Source: Pseudomonas maioricensis (GTDB taxonomy: Bacteria; Pseudomonadota; Gammaproteobacteria; Pseudomonadales; Pseudomonadaceae). From it: 64,000 nt of DNA. Below, piece by piece: positions 24,280 through 32,944 of this stretch. Within the stretch, counting starts at the first letter, position 1. Each line of letters opens with the position of its first letter. The position numbers and the translations under genes are program-made. The notes beneath the pieces were generated by a model. It made no database searches, had not been told where the DNA came from, and saw nothing but the letters and a program-made list of their open reading frames with translations. The DNA lies in contig NZ_LOHG01000008.1 of the NCBI RefSeq assembly GCF_022790535.1, positions 173,697-237,696 of the forward strand, in the 5' to 3' direction.

Positions 24280-24302
24280 CCCGCCACTGAGCGGGTTTTT
24301 TT
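24280..24302 (+). terminator. Intrinsic terminator between tail genes I and J
   Basis: CCCGC pairs with GCGGG around a CACTGA loop, followed by seven T. It resembles the terminator before the tail tube gene in stem and loop (both contain GCGGGTTTTTT). Confidence 0.72.
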
Positions 24303-24318
24303 CGCCTGAAGGAAAGTC

Positions 24319-27300
24319 ATGACTGCTCAAGCCCTCGTTGGTTTTAAAGGCGGCGAGTCCAAAGCCAAGCCTCCTGTTGAATCCCCCGACAGCCTCCAAA
24401 GCATTGCTTTCGGTCGAATTCTCGATCTGATCAGTGAGGGGGAGATTCGCGGACTTGTCAGTGGGGAGCGGTCGGTATTCCTCAGCGAAACGCCGGCCGC
24501 AAATCAGAACGGCACGCTCAATTTCGGCGGGCTGAAAATCGATTACCGCTACGGCAGTCAGGACCAAACCTACATGGAGGGTTTTCCGGCCGTTGAGAGC
24601 GAGACGGCTGTAGGTGTCGCCCTGACGCAGCAGCAGCCGTGGACTCATGCGATCAACAACTTGCAGCTATCGGCGATCCGAATCCGCCTGGCAGCGTCAA
24701 GGCTCTTCCAGACAGATACGTCGAACGGCAATACAGACGGCTACAGCGTCAGCTACACCATCTCGCTATCCACGGATGGCGGGCCTTTTGTTCCTCAGGT
24801 CAACTCTGCCTTCACAGGTAAAACAAGTTCAAAGTACGAGCGCTCGCACCGCATCGAGCTGCCACCGGCTGTTGGTGGTTGGACTGTCCGAGTCATTCGC
24901 ACTACGCCTGACAGCACCACCGGCTCGATTGGAGATACCACAACGGTCGATGCGTTCGTAGACATCATTGACGCGAAGCTACGTTACCCGGGATCTGCAT
25001 ACATCGGTACCCGATTTGACGCGTCCCAGTTCCAAACCATCCCGACAAGATCATTCGACTGCTACGGGCGGATCATCAGCGTCCCATCCAACTACGATCC
25101 TGACAGCCGTGCTTATACCGGCGTGTGGGACGGCAGCTTCAAGCCTGCCTGGACTGATAACCCTGCGTGGATCTACTACGACCTGTTGCTGCACTACCGC
25201 TACGGCCTTGGCCACATGCTCAATGCCGCGCAGGTCGATAAGTGGGAGCTGTACCGGATCGGTCAGTATTGCGACCAGATGGTTTCGGACGGCAAGGGCC
25301 GCACTGAGCCGCGCTTTACCTGCAACCTTTACCTGACTGTTCGCGCCGATGCTTTGAAGGTCCTGCAGGATCTGGCGACCACCTTCAGGGGGATTTCCTA
25401 CTGGGGCGCTGGATCCGTCATCACGTCGTCGGATATGCCGGAAGACCCGGTGTATACCTACTCCAACGCAAACGTGATCGATGGCAAATTCGTCTACAGC
25501 GGTTCAGCCAAGAAGACGCGTTACACCGTCGCACTGGTGAGCTGGAACGACCCGACCGACTTCTACCGGCAGAAAGTCCAGTACGTTGACGACCAAGACG
25601 GCATTCAGCGCTATGGCATTCAGCAAACAGAGATCACCGCTACCGGCTGCACCTCCCAGGCGCAGGCCACCCGCATTGGGAAGTGGGCACTGCTCACCAA
25701 CCGGCTGGAGACTGAAAGCGTTCAGTTCTCTGTTGGTCTGGATGGCGTGATTGCGCGGCCAGGCCAGATAATTCGGGTCGCAGATAATGACCGGGCAGGG
25801 CGCCGCATTGGTGGTCGCCTGCGTTCTTCGACGCTGGAGTCGTTGGTGCTTGATGCTGACGTAACCGCATACCCGGGTGACACCATCACGCTGATCATGC
25901 CGACCGGCAAAGCAGTCTCTCGCGAGATCGCTTCTGTCGGCTACCCGCTGACGTGGGATGCCACCGGGATCACATGGGACAACGGCACCATCACCATGGA
26001 CACCACGGGGTTCCCGTCCGACGTTCAGCAAGTGACGCTGGTAGAGCCGCTCGAGGCGCTGCCGCCGATGCATTCAATGTGGGCAATTGATTCGCCTCAA
26101 TTGGTCGCTCAGCAGTTCCGGATCATGTCCATTGCCGAGGATTTCTCGGACGACAACATGCGGTTCGCGATCAGTGCGGTGAAGCACAACTCTTCCAAAT
26201 ACGCCGCGATCGATAAGGGCGCAAAGATCGAGTCACCACCGATCACAATCATCCCGCCGAGCGTGCAGCAGCCACCCACCGACATTGTTCTCAGCAATGC
26301 GAACTTCGTTGACCAGGGCAGCACGGTCAACGTGATGACGATTCAGTGGGCGGCAGCACCGAGCGCGATCGCCTATGAGGTCTACTGGCGCAAGAATGAC
26401 GGCGACTGGATCTACGCGGGTCGCACCGGTACGACGTCGGTAGAGGTCAGCGGGATCTACGCCGGGCGCTACGTGGCCAAGGTTCAGGCGGTCAACTCGC
26501 TAAACATCGCCTCGATCTTCGCCACTTCGGTCGAGACGGTGCTCAACGGCAAAACCACGCCGCCGCCTGTCGTGACGGCATTCGAGGCGGTCCCGATCGT
26601 CTTTGGCATAAAGCTTAATTGGACTATCCCAGCTGGCTTCGGCACCGCGGACCTGCAGCGCTCTGAAATATGGTTCGGCACCAATAGCGATCTGTCGTCA
26701 GCGACCAAGTTCGGGGATTACGCCTATCCGCAGACAGACCTGACCATTATGGGGTTGGCCAACGGCGTGTCTTTCTTCTTCTGGGTTCGCCTCGTCGACA
26801 AGATCGGTAACGTGGGTGCGTTCTATGGGCCGGTCAACGGGCAGGCCAGCAGTGATGCAAAACCGATTCTTGATTACCTGAACGGGCAAATCACTGATAC
26901 CCAACTGAGCCGACTTCTGCTGGAAAAGATCGATTCAGGTGGCGGCGCGCAGGTTGAGGTTGACGCGCTGAAGAGCGAGTTGGCTGCGATGTACACCATC
27001 AAGACCCAGCTCACTGTCGATGGCGTGCCATACATGGCCGGTATCGGTATCGGCGTCGAGAACGACGAAGGCGAGATCACCAGCCAAGTGCTGATCGCCG
27101 CGAGCCGGTTTGCCGTCGTTGATCCGAACTCCAGTGAGGTCTTCTACCCGTTCGTTATCCAAAACGGTCAAGTGATCATGAATTCGGCATTCATTGGGGT
27201 TGGCACGATTACCAGCGCGATGATCGGCGAGTTCATCCAGTCGACGAACTTCGTTGATGGCGTAAGCGGGTGGCGGCTCAACAAAAATGGTGAGTTGCAA

Positions 27301-27399
27301 ATCAACGGCTCAGGCGGGAAAGGTCGGTTCCGCCTGATCGAATCCGGTCTTTACATGTATGACCTGAACAACAAGCTCCGCATTCGGATGGAGGTCTAA
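24319..27399 (+). CDS. Tail tip / host specificity protein J
   Basis: At 1026 residues this is the largest gene. The N-terminal part (SLQSIAFGRILDLISEGEIRGL, the DPDSRAYTGVWDG segment) is the lambda J core. Two fibronectin type III-like domains lie at about residues 650-845, and the C-terminal part from about 870 (YTIKTQLTVDGVPYMAGIGIGVEND) is of the DUF1983 type. Variation in the last domain usually decides receptor choice. The stop overlaps the next start by one base. Confidence 0.92.
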   Translation: MTAQALVGFKGGESKAKPPVESPDSLQSIAFGRILDLISEGEIRGLVSGERSVFLSETPAANQNGTLNFGGLKIDYRYGSQDQTYMEGFPAVESETAVGVALTQQQPWTHAINNLQLSAIRIRLAASRLFQTDTSNGNTDGYSVSYTISLSTDGGPFVPQVNSAFTGKTSSKYERSHRIELPPAVGGWTVRVIRTTPDSTTGSIGDTTTVDAFVDIIDAKLRYPGSAYIGTRFDASQFQTIPTRSFDCYGRIISVPSNYDPDSRAYTGVWDGSFKPAWTDNPAWIYYDLLLHYRYGLGHMLNAAQVDKWELYRIGQYCDQMVSDGKGRTEPRFTCNLYLTVRADALKVLQDLATTFRGISYWGAGSVITSSDMPEDPVYTYSNANVIDGKFVYSGSAKKTRYTVALVSWNDPTDFYRQKVQYVDDQDGIQRYGIQQTEITATGCTSQAQATRIGKWALLTNRLETESVQFSVGLDGVIARPGQIIRVADNDRAGRRIGGRLRSSTLESLVLDADVTAYPGDTITLIMPTGKAVSREIASVGYPLTWDATGITWDNGTITMDTTGFPSDVQQVTLVEPLEALPPMHSMWAIDSPQLVAQQFRIMSIAEDFSDDNMRFAISAVKHNSSKYAAIDKGAKIESPPITIIPPSVQQPPTDIVLSNANFVDQGSTVNVMTIQWAAAPSAIAYEVYWRKNDGDWIYAGRTGTTSVEVSGIYAGRYVAKVQAVNSLNIASIFATSVETVLNGKTTPPPVVTAFEAVPIVFGIKLNWTIPAGFGTADLQRSEIWFGTNSDLSSATKFGDYAYPQTDLTIMGLANGVSFFFWVRLVDKIGNVGAFYGPVNGQASSDAKPILDYLNGQITDTQLSRLLLEKIDSGGGAQVEVDALKSELAAMYTIKTQLTVDGVPYMAGIGIGVENDEGEITSQVLIAASRFAVVDPNSSEVFYPFVIQNGQVIMNSAFIGVGTITSAMIGEFIQSTNFVDGVSGWRLNKNGELQINGSGGKGRFRLIESGLYMYDLNNKLRIRMEV

Positions 27400-27662
27400 T
27401 GCCAGTCTTTGAGCTTTATAACGCTGACGGCTCGCTGCAATTCGACATGGCGGGGCGTGTTCCGCGAATTTTGGGAAGCCTCGTAATCAGTGGCGCGGGG
27501 TCCTTGATAAACGAAGGGCTCCGCACTGGGGAGATGTTCTACACCTTGAACCTCACCGACGCGGGATTGACCACAGGGGTTCCGAGCGTAACGGCCGTGG
27601 GTAATACATTGTCATGGGGTGCCCCGACGCAGCCCATGTTCCTAACCTACATGGTGTATTGA
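27399..27662 (+). CDS. Small tail-associated protein downstream of J
   Basis: This 87-residue protein begins PVFELYNADGSLQFDMAGRVPRILGS and is probably beta-rich. The ATG shares its first base with the stop of J, suggesting coupling. Similar short genes follow J in Pseudomonas siphophages and may be part of a tip or decoration structure. No precise function is recognised. Confidence 0.65.
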   Translation: MPVFELYNADGSLQFDMAGRVPRILGSLVISGAGSLINEGLRTGEMFYTLNLTDAGLTTGVPSVTAVGNTLSWGAPTQPMFLTYMVY

Positions 27663-28376
27663 ATGGCGCTCATTGAGGTTATCAACGACGCGAACACGGT
27701 TCTGATCGACGACAACTACAGCAACATGTGCCTCGCCAGTTCTGGAATATTGACTCTTTATTACAACAGTCCCGGAAGCGGCGGGAACAGCGATATGAAT
27801 TTCATATCGTACACAGGTGGCGCGAATGAGTTTCCTCAATTAGTGCTCGAGCTAAGCGGATCGGTGGCTGTGGCTCAGGTTTTCAACACGAGGTCCGGCA
27901 ATACATGGATCTGGAGCATCGCTTTTCTCAGCGCTTACTACGGATACCAGGTTAACTACTACGTACTCTCTGTGCCCTCATCTGTCGCCGATGCCGGTGG
28001 CATGCTTCAGTTGAGAGATGGCAACGAAAAACTGGTGTTCGACAGCAACCTGAAGTACATGGCCGTCAAAGGTCTGTGCAGCCCGTCCCAAAACAGCAAC
28101 ATAAATCTGAACATGGCTCCTGAGCGCAGGTATGGCGTGCTCGCTTCCAGCACTGGATGGACCCGGATGTTTCAGCGAGCGAATCCTCTGGAGCCAGCGG
28201 CGCCTTACACCTATCTCACTCAAAACGCCTCGCTCCTGCATTACAGGTCGGGGACCAACATCGTTTCAAGCAATGGCATCCACCAGCAGGGCACGGTAAA
28301 GGTGGATAACCCTGGGAACTTGGGTTCGCGGGCGGGAACCGCGCGTCTAATCATCCTCGACATCACCAACTTCTAA
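27663..28376 (+). CDS. Tail-associated beta-rich protein downstream of J
   Basis: The 237-residue product starts immediately after the previous stop. It is rich in Tyr, Ser and Asn, with an early MALIEVINDANTVLIDDNYSN segment and no helix-rich region, as expected for a tip or fibre accessory protein. Position in the tail operon after J and the adjacent start support a virion role. The family is not firmly recognised. Confidence 0.65.
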   Translation: MALIEVINDANTVLIDDNYSNMCLASSGILTLYYNSPGSGGNSDMNFISYTGGANEFPQLVLELSGSVAVAQVFNTRSGNTWIWSIAFLSAYYGYQVNYYVLSVPSSVADAGGMLQLRDGNEKLVFDSNLKYMAVKGLCSPSQNSNINLNMAPERRYGVLASSTGWTRMFQRANPLEPAAPYTYLTQNASLLHYRSGTNIVSSNGIHQQGTVKVDNPGNLGSRAGTARLIILDITNF

Positions 28377-28511
28377 GCGGTTAGCCCGAGATTTGAGGAA
28401 TGACCTACATCCCAGCAATGTGTGCGCCACGTCTCATTTCTGCTTCATCCATGGCACAGGGCCAATGGCCAACTAGGCTTGCGTAAGGACACCATTTTCA
28501 AGGAGCAAGAT

Positions 28512-28745
28512 GTGACTCCGGATCAAGGATACGATCAAGAAGATGACCCGGTAACGCGCTTGGCTGCTTGGGGAGACCGATGGATCATGGTCTCCGGCCA
28601 AGTTGCTTGCGTGGAATGCCGCGCGTCTCAGCGCCCGAGTCAAGCGGGGGAGGTCTTCAAGCACTCCCGAAGTTGCAGTCATGTGGGTCGATCTATATCG
28701 CGCCCGTGGAGAGACCTAGCGGATATCCTCCAACTCCTTGTATGA
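28512..28745 (+). CDS. Small Cys/His-rich protein, paralogue A
   Basis: A GTG at 28512 has AGGAG six bases upstream and gives 77 residues. The motif is CVEC..SQ, then FKHSRSC, then PWRDLADIL, suggesting one zinc site. A second copy of this pattern is encoded 130 bases downstream. Function unknown; the pair lies between tail and lysis genes. Confidence 0.55.
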   Translation: MTPDQGYDQEDDPVTRLAAWGDRWIMVSGQVACVECRASQRPSQAGEVFKHSRSCSHVGRSISRPWRDLADILQLLV

Positions 28746-28872
28746 CCAGTCGTCGAATCGATCACAAGGTGGTGGCTAAAAGTTATCATTTTCTCCTACT
28801 CCCGCTACAGTAAATCTCCATCAATCTGGAACGATGGTGCCCATCTGGGCGCCCGGATCACGGGGGCAGGCG

Positions 28873-29154
28873 ATGTATTCATCAGTATTTGACGGACTTT
28901 ACTCACCCTCCGAGATGACAGGGGAGGAGTCTCAGGTGAGAAGTGACACTGCTGTAGATCAGAGGGTGTTGGCCTTTTCCATGCGATGGCACGTGATAGG
29001 CGTGTACCTTAGATGTGTGAAATGCGGGAAGGACCAGCGTGCCAGCGACAGTTCTCAGCCATTCCCACATGATGCGAATTGCTCAAGCAGGTCGCCCGCT
29101 GAGCAATATCCTTGGCGCGAACTTAGCAACATACTTTTTTCACTGCCAAGCTGA
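28873..29154 (+). CDS. Small Cys/His-rich protein, paralogue B
   Basis: From the ATG at 28873 the product has 93 residues (a start at 28915 is also possible). It repeats the pattern of paralogue A: CVKC..DQR, FPHDANC and PWRELSNIL, with the same spacing between the blocks. The two are diverged copies of one gene. No family is recognised. Confidence 0.55.
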   Translation: MYSSVFDGLYSPSEMTGEESQVRSDTAVDQRVLAFSMRWHVIGVYLRCVKCGKDQRASDSSQPFPHDANCSSRSPAEQYPWRELSNILFSLPS

Positions 29155-29230
29155 CAAACCTTTAAAGGCCGGTACTGTGCATTTCCGGCACCCCCTCTAA
29201 ACGCCAAAGTCCTAAACCTTATGTACCCAA

Positions 29231-29254
29231 AACCGCCCCGAGCGGTTTTTTTTC
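29231..29254 (+). terminator. Intrinsic terminator before the endolysin gene
   Basis: ACCGC pairs with GCGGT around CCCGA and is followed by eight T. The ribosome site of the hydrolase gene lies directly after it. Confidence 0.72.
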
Positions 29255-29268
29255 GTCTGGAGAAAAGT

Positions 29269-29706
29269 ATGTCCGTATCTGAGAAAGACCGCGATGTGTT
29301 GGCGAGAACCCTGTGGGGCGAAGCTCGTGGGGAGGGCCTGAATGGTCAGATCGCTGTGGCATGGACCATCCGCAACCGGGTAGACCTGGACCTGCACAAC
29401 GACGGCAAGCCTGACTGGTGGGGTGAAGGCTATGTAGGCGTTTGCCAGAAGGCATGGCAGTTCAGCTGCTGGAACAAGAACGACCCGAATTATCCGTTCC
29501 TGACCGGGGCCAAAACGATCCCTTTCCGCGAACTGGCTCAGGCGCGTATTGCTGCCGACCTGGTGATCGACGGCAAGCAGCCTGATCCAACTGGCGGTGC
29601 GACTCACTATTACGCCACCACGATGCCGAAGTCTCCGCCGTGGGCCGCCAAGGCCAAACAGACCTTACGACTGGGTCGCCACGTTTTCTTCAAGGATGTT
29701 CCATGA
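29269..29706 (+). CDS. Phage endolysin, SleB-type cell wall hydrolase
   Basis: The ATG at 29269 (GGAGA upstream) gives 145 residues without signal peptide. The LARTLWGEARGEGLNGQIAVAWTI region and the QFSCWNKNDPN segment mark the hydrolase family related to SleB, where the Glu in GEARGE is catalytic. As a cytoplasmic endolysin it needs a holin, which is not identified with certainty nearby. Its stop overlaps the spanin start (ATGA). Confidence 0.85.
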   Translation: MSVSEKDRDVLARTLWGEARGEGLNGQIAVAWTIRNRVDLDLHNDGKPDWWGEGYVGVCQKAWQFSCWNKNDPNYPFLTGAKTIPFRELAQARIAADLVIDGKQPDPTGGATHYYATTMPKSPPWAAKAKQTLRLGRHVFFKDVP

Positions 29707-30224
29707 GCGCAGCGACTCAGCTGTATCTGAAGATCGGCGGCCTAGCTTTGATCCTGCTGGTTATCGGCGCCTCGCTTTACGGCGCTTACAGCCACGGCGT
29801 GACCGTTACTGATCTGGCGTGGCAGGCGAAGTGGGACAAACAGGGCGACGTCCAGGCGCAGGCAGTGGCAGCCACAACCGCCGATTATCGAACCGAAGAA
29901 CAGCGCCGCCAGAATGCGGCCAACCAGGTGGCAAACGATGCGAGACAAGAACAAGCCCATGCGCTCAGCGATTCTGCTGTCGCTGATGCTGCTGGCGACC
30001 GGCTGCACATCGAAGCTGGAAAACTGGCAGCCTCCGCCAGTTGCTCCACCGGCGATACCGGCGCTGCCGAACGAGGCAAGACAGCCACCCGCGCCGCCAT
30101 GGTGCTCTCCGACCTGTTCCAAAGGGCTGACAAGCGAGCGGGAGAGATGGCAAAGGCTTATGACTCAGCCCGAATAGCTGGTCAGGCTTGCGAAGCTGCT
30201 TATGATGCCCTTACCCGCAAATAG
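29703..30224 (+). CDS. Inner-membrane spanin (Rz-like, DUF2514 type)
   Basis: The 173-residue protein has an N-terminal membrane anchor at about residues 10-28 (GGLALILLVIGASLYGAY) and a long periplasmic coiled coil rich in Gln, Ala and Arg. This is the layout of i-spanins. A different frame within its second half encodes the matching lipoprotein. Together they fuse inner and outer membrane in the last step of lysis. Confidence 0.82.
   Translation: MSAATQLYLKIGGLALILLVIGASLYGAYSHGVTVTDLAWQAKWDKQGDVQAQAVAATTADYRTEEQRRQNAANQVANDARQEQAHALSDSAVADAAGDRLHIEAGKLAASASCSTGDTGAAERGKTATRAAMVLSDLFQRADKRAGEMAKAYDSARIAGQACEAAYDALTRK
29938..30177 (+). CDS. Outer-membrane spanin lipoprotein (Rz1-like), nested in the Rz frame
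   Basis: In the other frame of the Rz gene, an ATG at 29938 (AGGTGG upstream) starts a 79-residue product with lipoprotein signal (AILLSLMLLATGC) and a proline-rich mature part (WQPPPVAPPAIPALP). Lipobox, proline content and full nesting are the hallmarks of Rz1. An internal ATG at 29959 is a second possible start. Confidence 0.82.
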   Translation: MRDKNKPMRSAILLSLMLLATGCTSKLENWQPPPVAPPAIPALPNEARQPPAPPWCSPTCSKGLTSERERWQRLMTQPE

Positions 30225-30264
30225 CGGGAGCACTATACTTTAGCGATTTGCACGGAGGCGCCTG

Positions 30265-30357
30265 ATGGATCGCCAGTTGGCTGGGATTTCAATCTGCATG
30301 ACCATTGCCTGGGTGGCGGTCGTGCTGATCATCATATGGACGATGTATCCTGATTAA
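30265..30357 (+). CDS. 30-residue single-span membrane peptide
   Basis: GGAGG lies seven bases before the ATG. The product is almost entirely one membrane helix (ICMTIAWVAVVLIIIWTMY). Small membrane peptides at lysis cassettes can be holins or regulators of lysis, but 30 residues is very short for a holin. Its last four bases overlap the end of the convergent SRAP gene. Confidence 0.5.
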   Translation: MDRQLAGISICMTIAWVAVVLIIIWTMYPD

Positions 30358-31043
30358 TCCTCGCGGGAGATCAGCTCTGGTCCCTGATTCCGTACATTCC
30401 CAACTGCTTTGCCCACTGGATACCACTCGAAATCATCAACCGGTTGGCAACACTCCATCGCAATCTCTGCTGCCCGCTCGGGCGACAAGTCCAGCTCAAG
30501 CCATTCATTCGCGAACTCCGGTGTCAGCACAAGCGGTCGCCGGTCGTGGATGTCGACCATGCCCTGGTCACTGGCGGCGGTGATAATCACAAAACCATCC
30601 TCCTCGCGCGGCTCCAGCCCGGGCGTCACTTGAGCCAGCCCGCCGTAGAACATCGGTGCCTGGCTTTTCAGCCTGATGAAGTAGGGCTGCTTCCTCTTCG
30701 GGTCGTCAGGATCCTTGACCCACTCAAACCAACCATTAGCTGGAACCAGCACACGGCCATTAGGCCAAAGCTGCTTGAAGAACTTTCCCGTCGTTACCGT
30801 CTCGACCCTCGCATTGATAGGGTCGGGCCTTTTCCCCTTCGCCCAGAACGGCGACCATCCCCAGCGGACTTTGTCCACGCTCAGGCCTTCCTCCAAACCC
30901 CGGATTACTTCAACACGAGTGCTCGGCGCCACGTTGTAGCGTTCAATCGGCCACTCATCATAGCCATTGATCACAATCTGCTTTGCCCCCAGCTCTTTCA
31001 GGTAGTGGTCCATGGGTTCGTAGATCGAGTAGCGTCCGCACAT
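30354..31043 (-). CDS. SOS response-associated peptidase (SRAP/HMCES family)
   Basis: The 229-residue protein starts MCGRYS; Cys2 becomes the N-terminal nucleophile that forms a covalent link to abasic sites in single-stranded DNA. Other family residues are seen: NARVET, the PANGWFEW Glu and the HDRRPLVL His. It shields abasic sites at stalled forks. It is divergent from umuDC, and the LexA-type box between them is closer to umuD but could affect both. Confidence 0.9.
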   Translation of the reverse strand: MCGRYSIYEPMDHYLKELGAKQIVINGYDEWPIERYNVAPSTRVEVIRGLEEGLSVDKVRWGWSPFWAKGKRPDPINARVETVTTGKFFKQLWPNGRVLVPANGWFEWVKDPDDPKRKQPYFIRLKSQAPMFYGGLAQVTPGLEPREEDGFVIITAASDQGMVDIHDRRPLVLTPEFANEWLELDLSPERAAEIAMECCQPVDDFEWYPVGKAVGNVRNQGPELISRED

Positions 31044-31103
31044 GATGTCACCCGTCGAAATGTCCTACATATGAGATTGACCACGGCCGTCCGAAATCGT
31101 TAA

Positions 31104-31119
31104 CTGTACGTTCATACAG
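31104..31119. promoter_or_regulatory. LexA (SOS) box before umuD
   Basis: CTGTACGTTCATACAG matches the CTG-N10-CAG LexA operator, 22 bases before the umuD start. It should keep umuDC silent until DNA damage and could also act on the divergent SRAP gene. Confidence 0.85.
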
Positions 31120-31141
31120 TATTCACCGTTAGGTTAGCATC

Positions 31142-31573
31142 ATGACCGTTACCGTCCTTGGCCCTGTCTCGACGGGGGGCGAAAAGCTCCCGCTATTTTC
31201 TTTTCATGTGCCTGCAGGGTTCCCGTCGCCAGCCGCCGATCACATCGAAAAGCACCTATCCCTCGATGAGCTTTTCGACATCCGAGCGCCGCATGTCTAC
31301 CTGGTCAAGATCGAGGGCGACAGCATGCAAGGGGCGGGTATCTACAGCGGGGACGTCGTGATCGTTGACCGCAGCCTGTACGCGGAGCATGGCGATATCG
31401 TCATCGCCGCGCTCAATTCAGAGCCGGTGTGCAAGCGTCTGCACATGCGTGACAACGTGTGCATGCTCACCTCTGAAAACAGCAAATATCCACCACGCCA
31501 TGTTTTGGAATGCGATGAGTTAGTGATCTGGGGCGTTGTGAAATACAGCGTGCGCGATCATGACAACTCATGA
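31142..31573 (+). CDS. umuD: UmuD-like self-cleaving protein
   Basis: The 143-residue S24-family protein has the cleavage site Ala25-Gly26 (VPAGFPSP), the catalytic Ser61 (EGDSMQGAGI) and Lys98 (EPVCKRL). After RecA-stimulated self-cleavage UmuD' joins UmuC to make DNA polymerase V. It is preceded by a LexA box and overlaps umuC by 14 bases. A plasmid- or phage-type rulA naming would be equally fair. Confidence 0.9.
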   Translation: MTVTVLGPVSTGGEKLPLFSFHVPAGFPSPAADHIEKHLSLDELFDIRAPHVYLVKIEGDSMQGAGIYSGDVVIVDRSLYAEHGDIVIAALNSEPVCKRLHMRDNVCMLTSENSKYPPRHVLECDELVIWGVVKYSVRDHDNS

Positions 31574-32840
31574 TCCAGTCTTTGCTTTGATCGACTGCAA
31601 TAGCTTCTATGCGAGCTGCGAGCGGGTCTTTCGTCCCGATCTGGCCAAAACGCCAATCGTAGTGCTGAGTAACAATGATGGCTGTGTCATCGCTCGCAGC
31701 TATGACGCGAAGCCTTTTGTGAAGATGGGCGCGCCGTACTTTCAGATCAAGGATGCGCTCCGGCAGAACGGCGTCCAGGCCTTCAGTAGTAACTACGCGC
31801 TGTACGGAGATATTAGCGAACGTGTGATGACTGTCATCGAGTCGATGGTTCCAGCCGTTGAGGTCTACAGCATCGACGAGGCATTCGCGGACCTGACCGG
31901 CATACCAGGTGACCTGACAGCTTTTGGCCGAACGATCCGCACCGCGGTACACCGATCAACTGGTATTCCTGTCGGTGTGGGCATCGGTCCCACCAAAACA
32001 CTGGCCAAGCTGGCCAACCACACGGCTAAACGGCTTCAGTCCTACACGGGCGGGGTAGTGGATATTTGTAACCCGCATAACCGCGCCTGGGTGTTGCGCA
32101 ACACCGCCGTATCTGAGGTTTGGGGTGTGGGCCGCAAGATGAGGGGTCACCTTGAGGCGATGAACATCCTGACTGCTATGGACCTGGCCAAGGCCGACCC
32201 GACAACGCTTGGCAAGAAATTTAGCGTCGTCATCGAGAAGACTGTCCGGGAGCTCTCCGGCATCAGCTGTCTTGAACTGGGCGAGGAAGAGCCACCGAAG
32301 CAGGAAATTTGCTCTAGCCGGATGTTCGGCAAGCGCCTGACCACGATCGAGCCTATAAAAGAGGCGGTGGCTACCTACGTCCAGCGTGCGGCAGAAAAGC
32401 TGCGGGCGCAGAACTCCCTGTGCAAGAAAATCAGGGTCAGCATCCGGACTGGCATGTTTAACCCCGAAGAGGCGAAGTATGCCAACGGGGCCCTGGTCGA
32501 GTTGCCATACCCCACTAATGACGTGCGGTTGATGACCAAGGCTGCGACTGAGGCGATCAACCGGCTATTCCGACCGGGCTTCAAATACAGCAAAGCCGAA
32601 GTGCTGCTGATGGATCTACGGCAGCCTGGCGAATTCACCGATGATCTGTTCGCTCCATGCCAACCGCACGCGGCGGAGAAGGTGATGGGCGTCCTCGACG
32701 AAATTAACCAGAGGTGGGGGCGTGGGACGCTGCGCACCGCGAATGTGCCCTCCGACCCAGATTGGGGAATGCGGCGGGACATGATGAGCCAGAGCTTCAC
32801 AACGAGGCTCGATCAGCTTTGGACTGTGAAGTGCAATTAA
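31560..32840 (+). CDS. umuC: DNA polymerase V subunit UmuC
   Basis: The 426-residue Y-family polymerase begins with the metal-binding DCNSFYASCERVF motif and carries the YSIDEAFADL catalytic motif near residue 105, with fingers, thumb and little-finger regions of normal length. It starts inside umuD. It performs error-prone translesion synthesis after SOS induction. Prophage-borne umuDC is common in Pseudomonas. Confidence 0.93.
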   Translation: MTTHDPVFALIDCNSFYASCERVFRPDLAKTPIVVLSNNDGCVIARSYDAKPFVKMGAPYFQIKDALRQNGVQAFSSNYALYGDISERVMTVIESMVPAVEVYSIDEAFADLTGIPGDLTAFGRTIRTAVHRSTGIPVGVGIGPTKTLAKLANHTAKRLQSYTGGVVDICNPHNRAWVLRNTAVSEVWGVGRKMRGHLEAMNILTAMDLAKADPTTLGKKFSVVIEKTVRELSGISCLELGEEEPPKQEICSSRMFGKRLTTIEPIKEAVATYVQRAAEKLRAQNSLCKKIRVSIRTGMFNPEEAKYANGALVELPYPTNDVRLMTKAATEAINRLFRPGFKYSKAEVLLMDLRQPGEFTDDLFAPCQPHAAEKVMGVLDEINQRWGRGTLRTANVPSDPDWGMRRDMMSQSFTTRLDQLWTVKCN

Positions 32841-32851
32841 TGGAGGCGGGA

Positions 32852-32944
32852 ATGCTCGTGCTTGCTGATCCGGTCCTTGAGCATGAACAGGCTCAACTCG
32901 AAATGCAGGAATGGCTGGAGGACAGGAAAAAAGGGAGTTTGTAA
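32852..32944 (+). CDS. Short acidic peptide after umuC (possible)
   Basis: A GGAGG motif at 32842 lies five bases before this ATG, and the 30-residue product is mostly a charged helix (LEHEQAQLEMQEWLED). It directly follows umuC. The ribosome site supports it, but the short length leaves real doubt. Confidence 0.3.
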   Translation: MLVLADPVLEHEQAQLEMQEWLEDRKKGSL

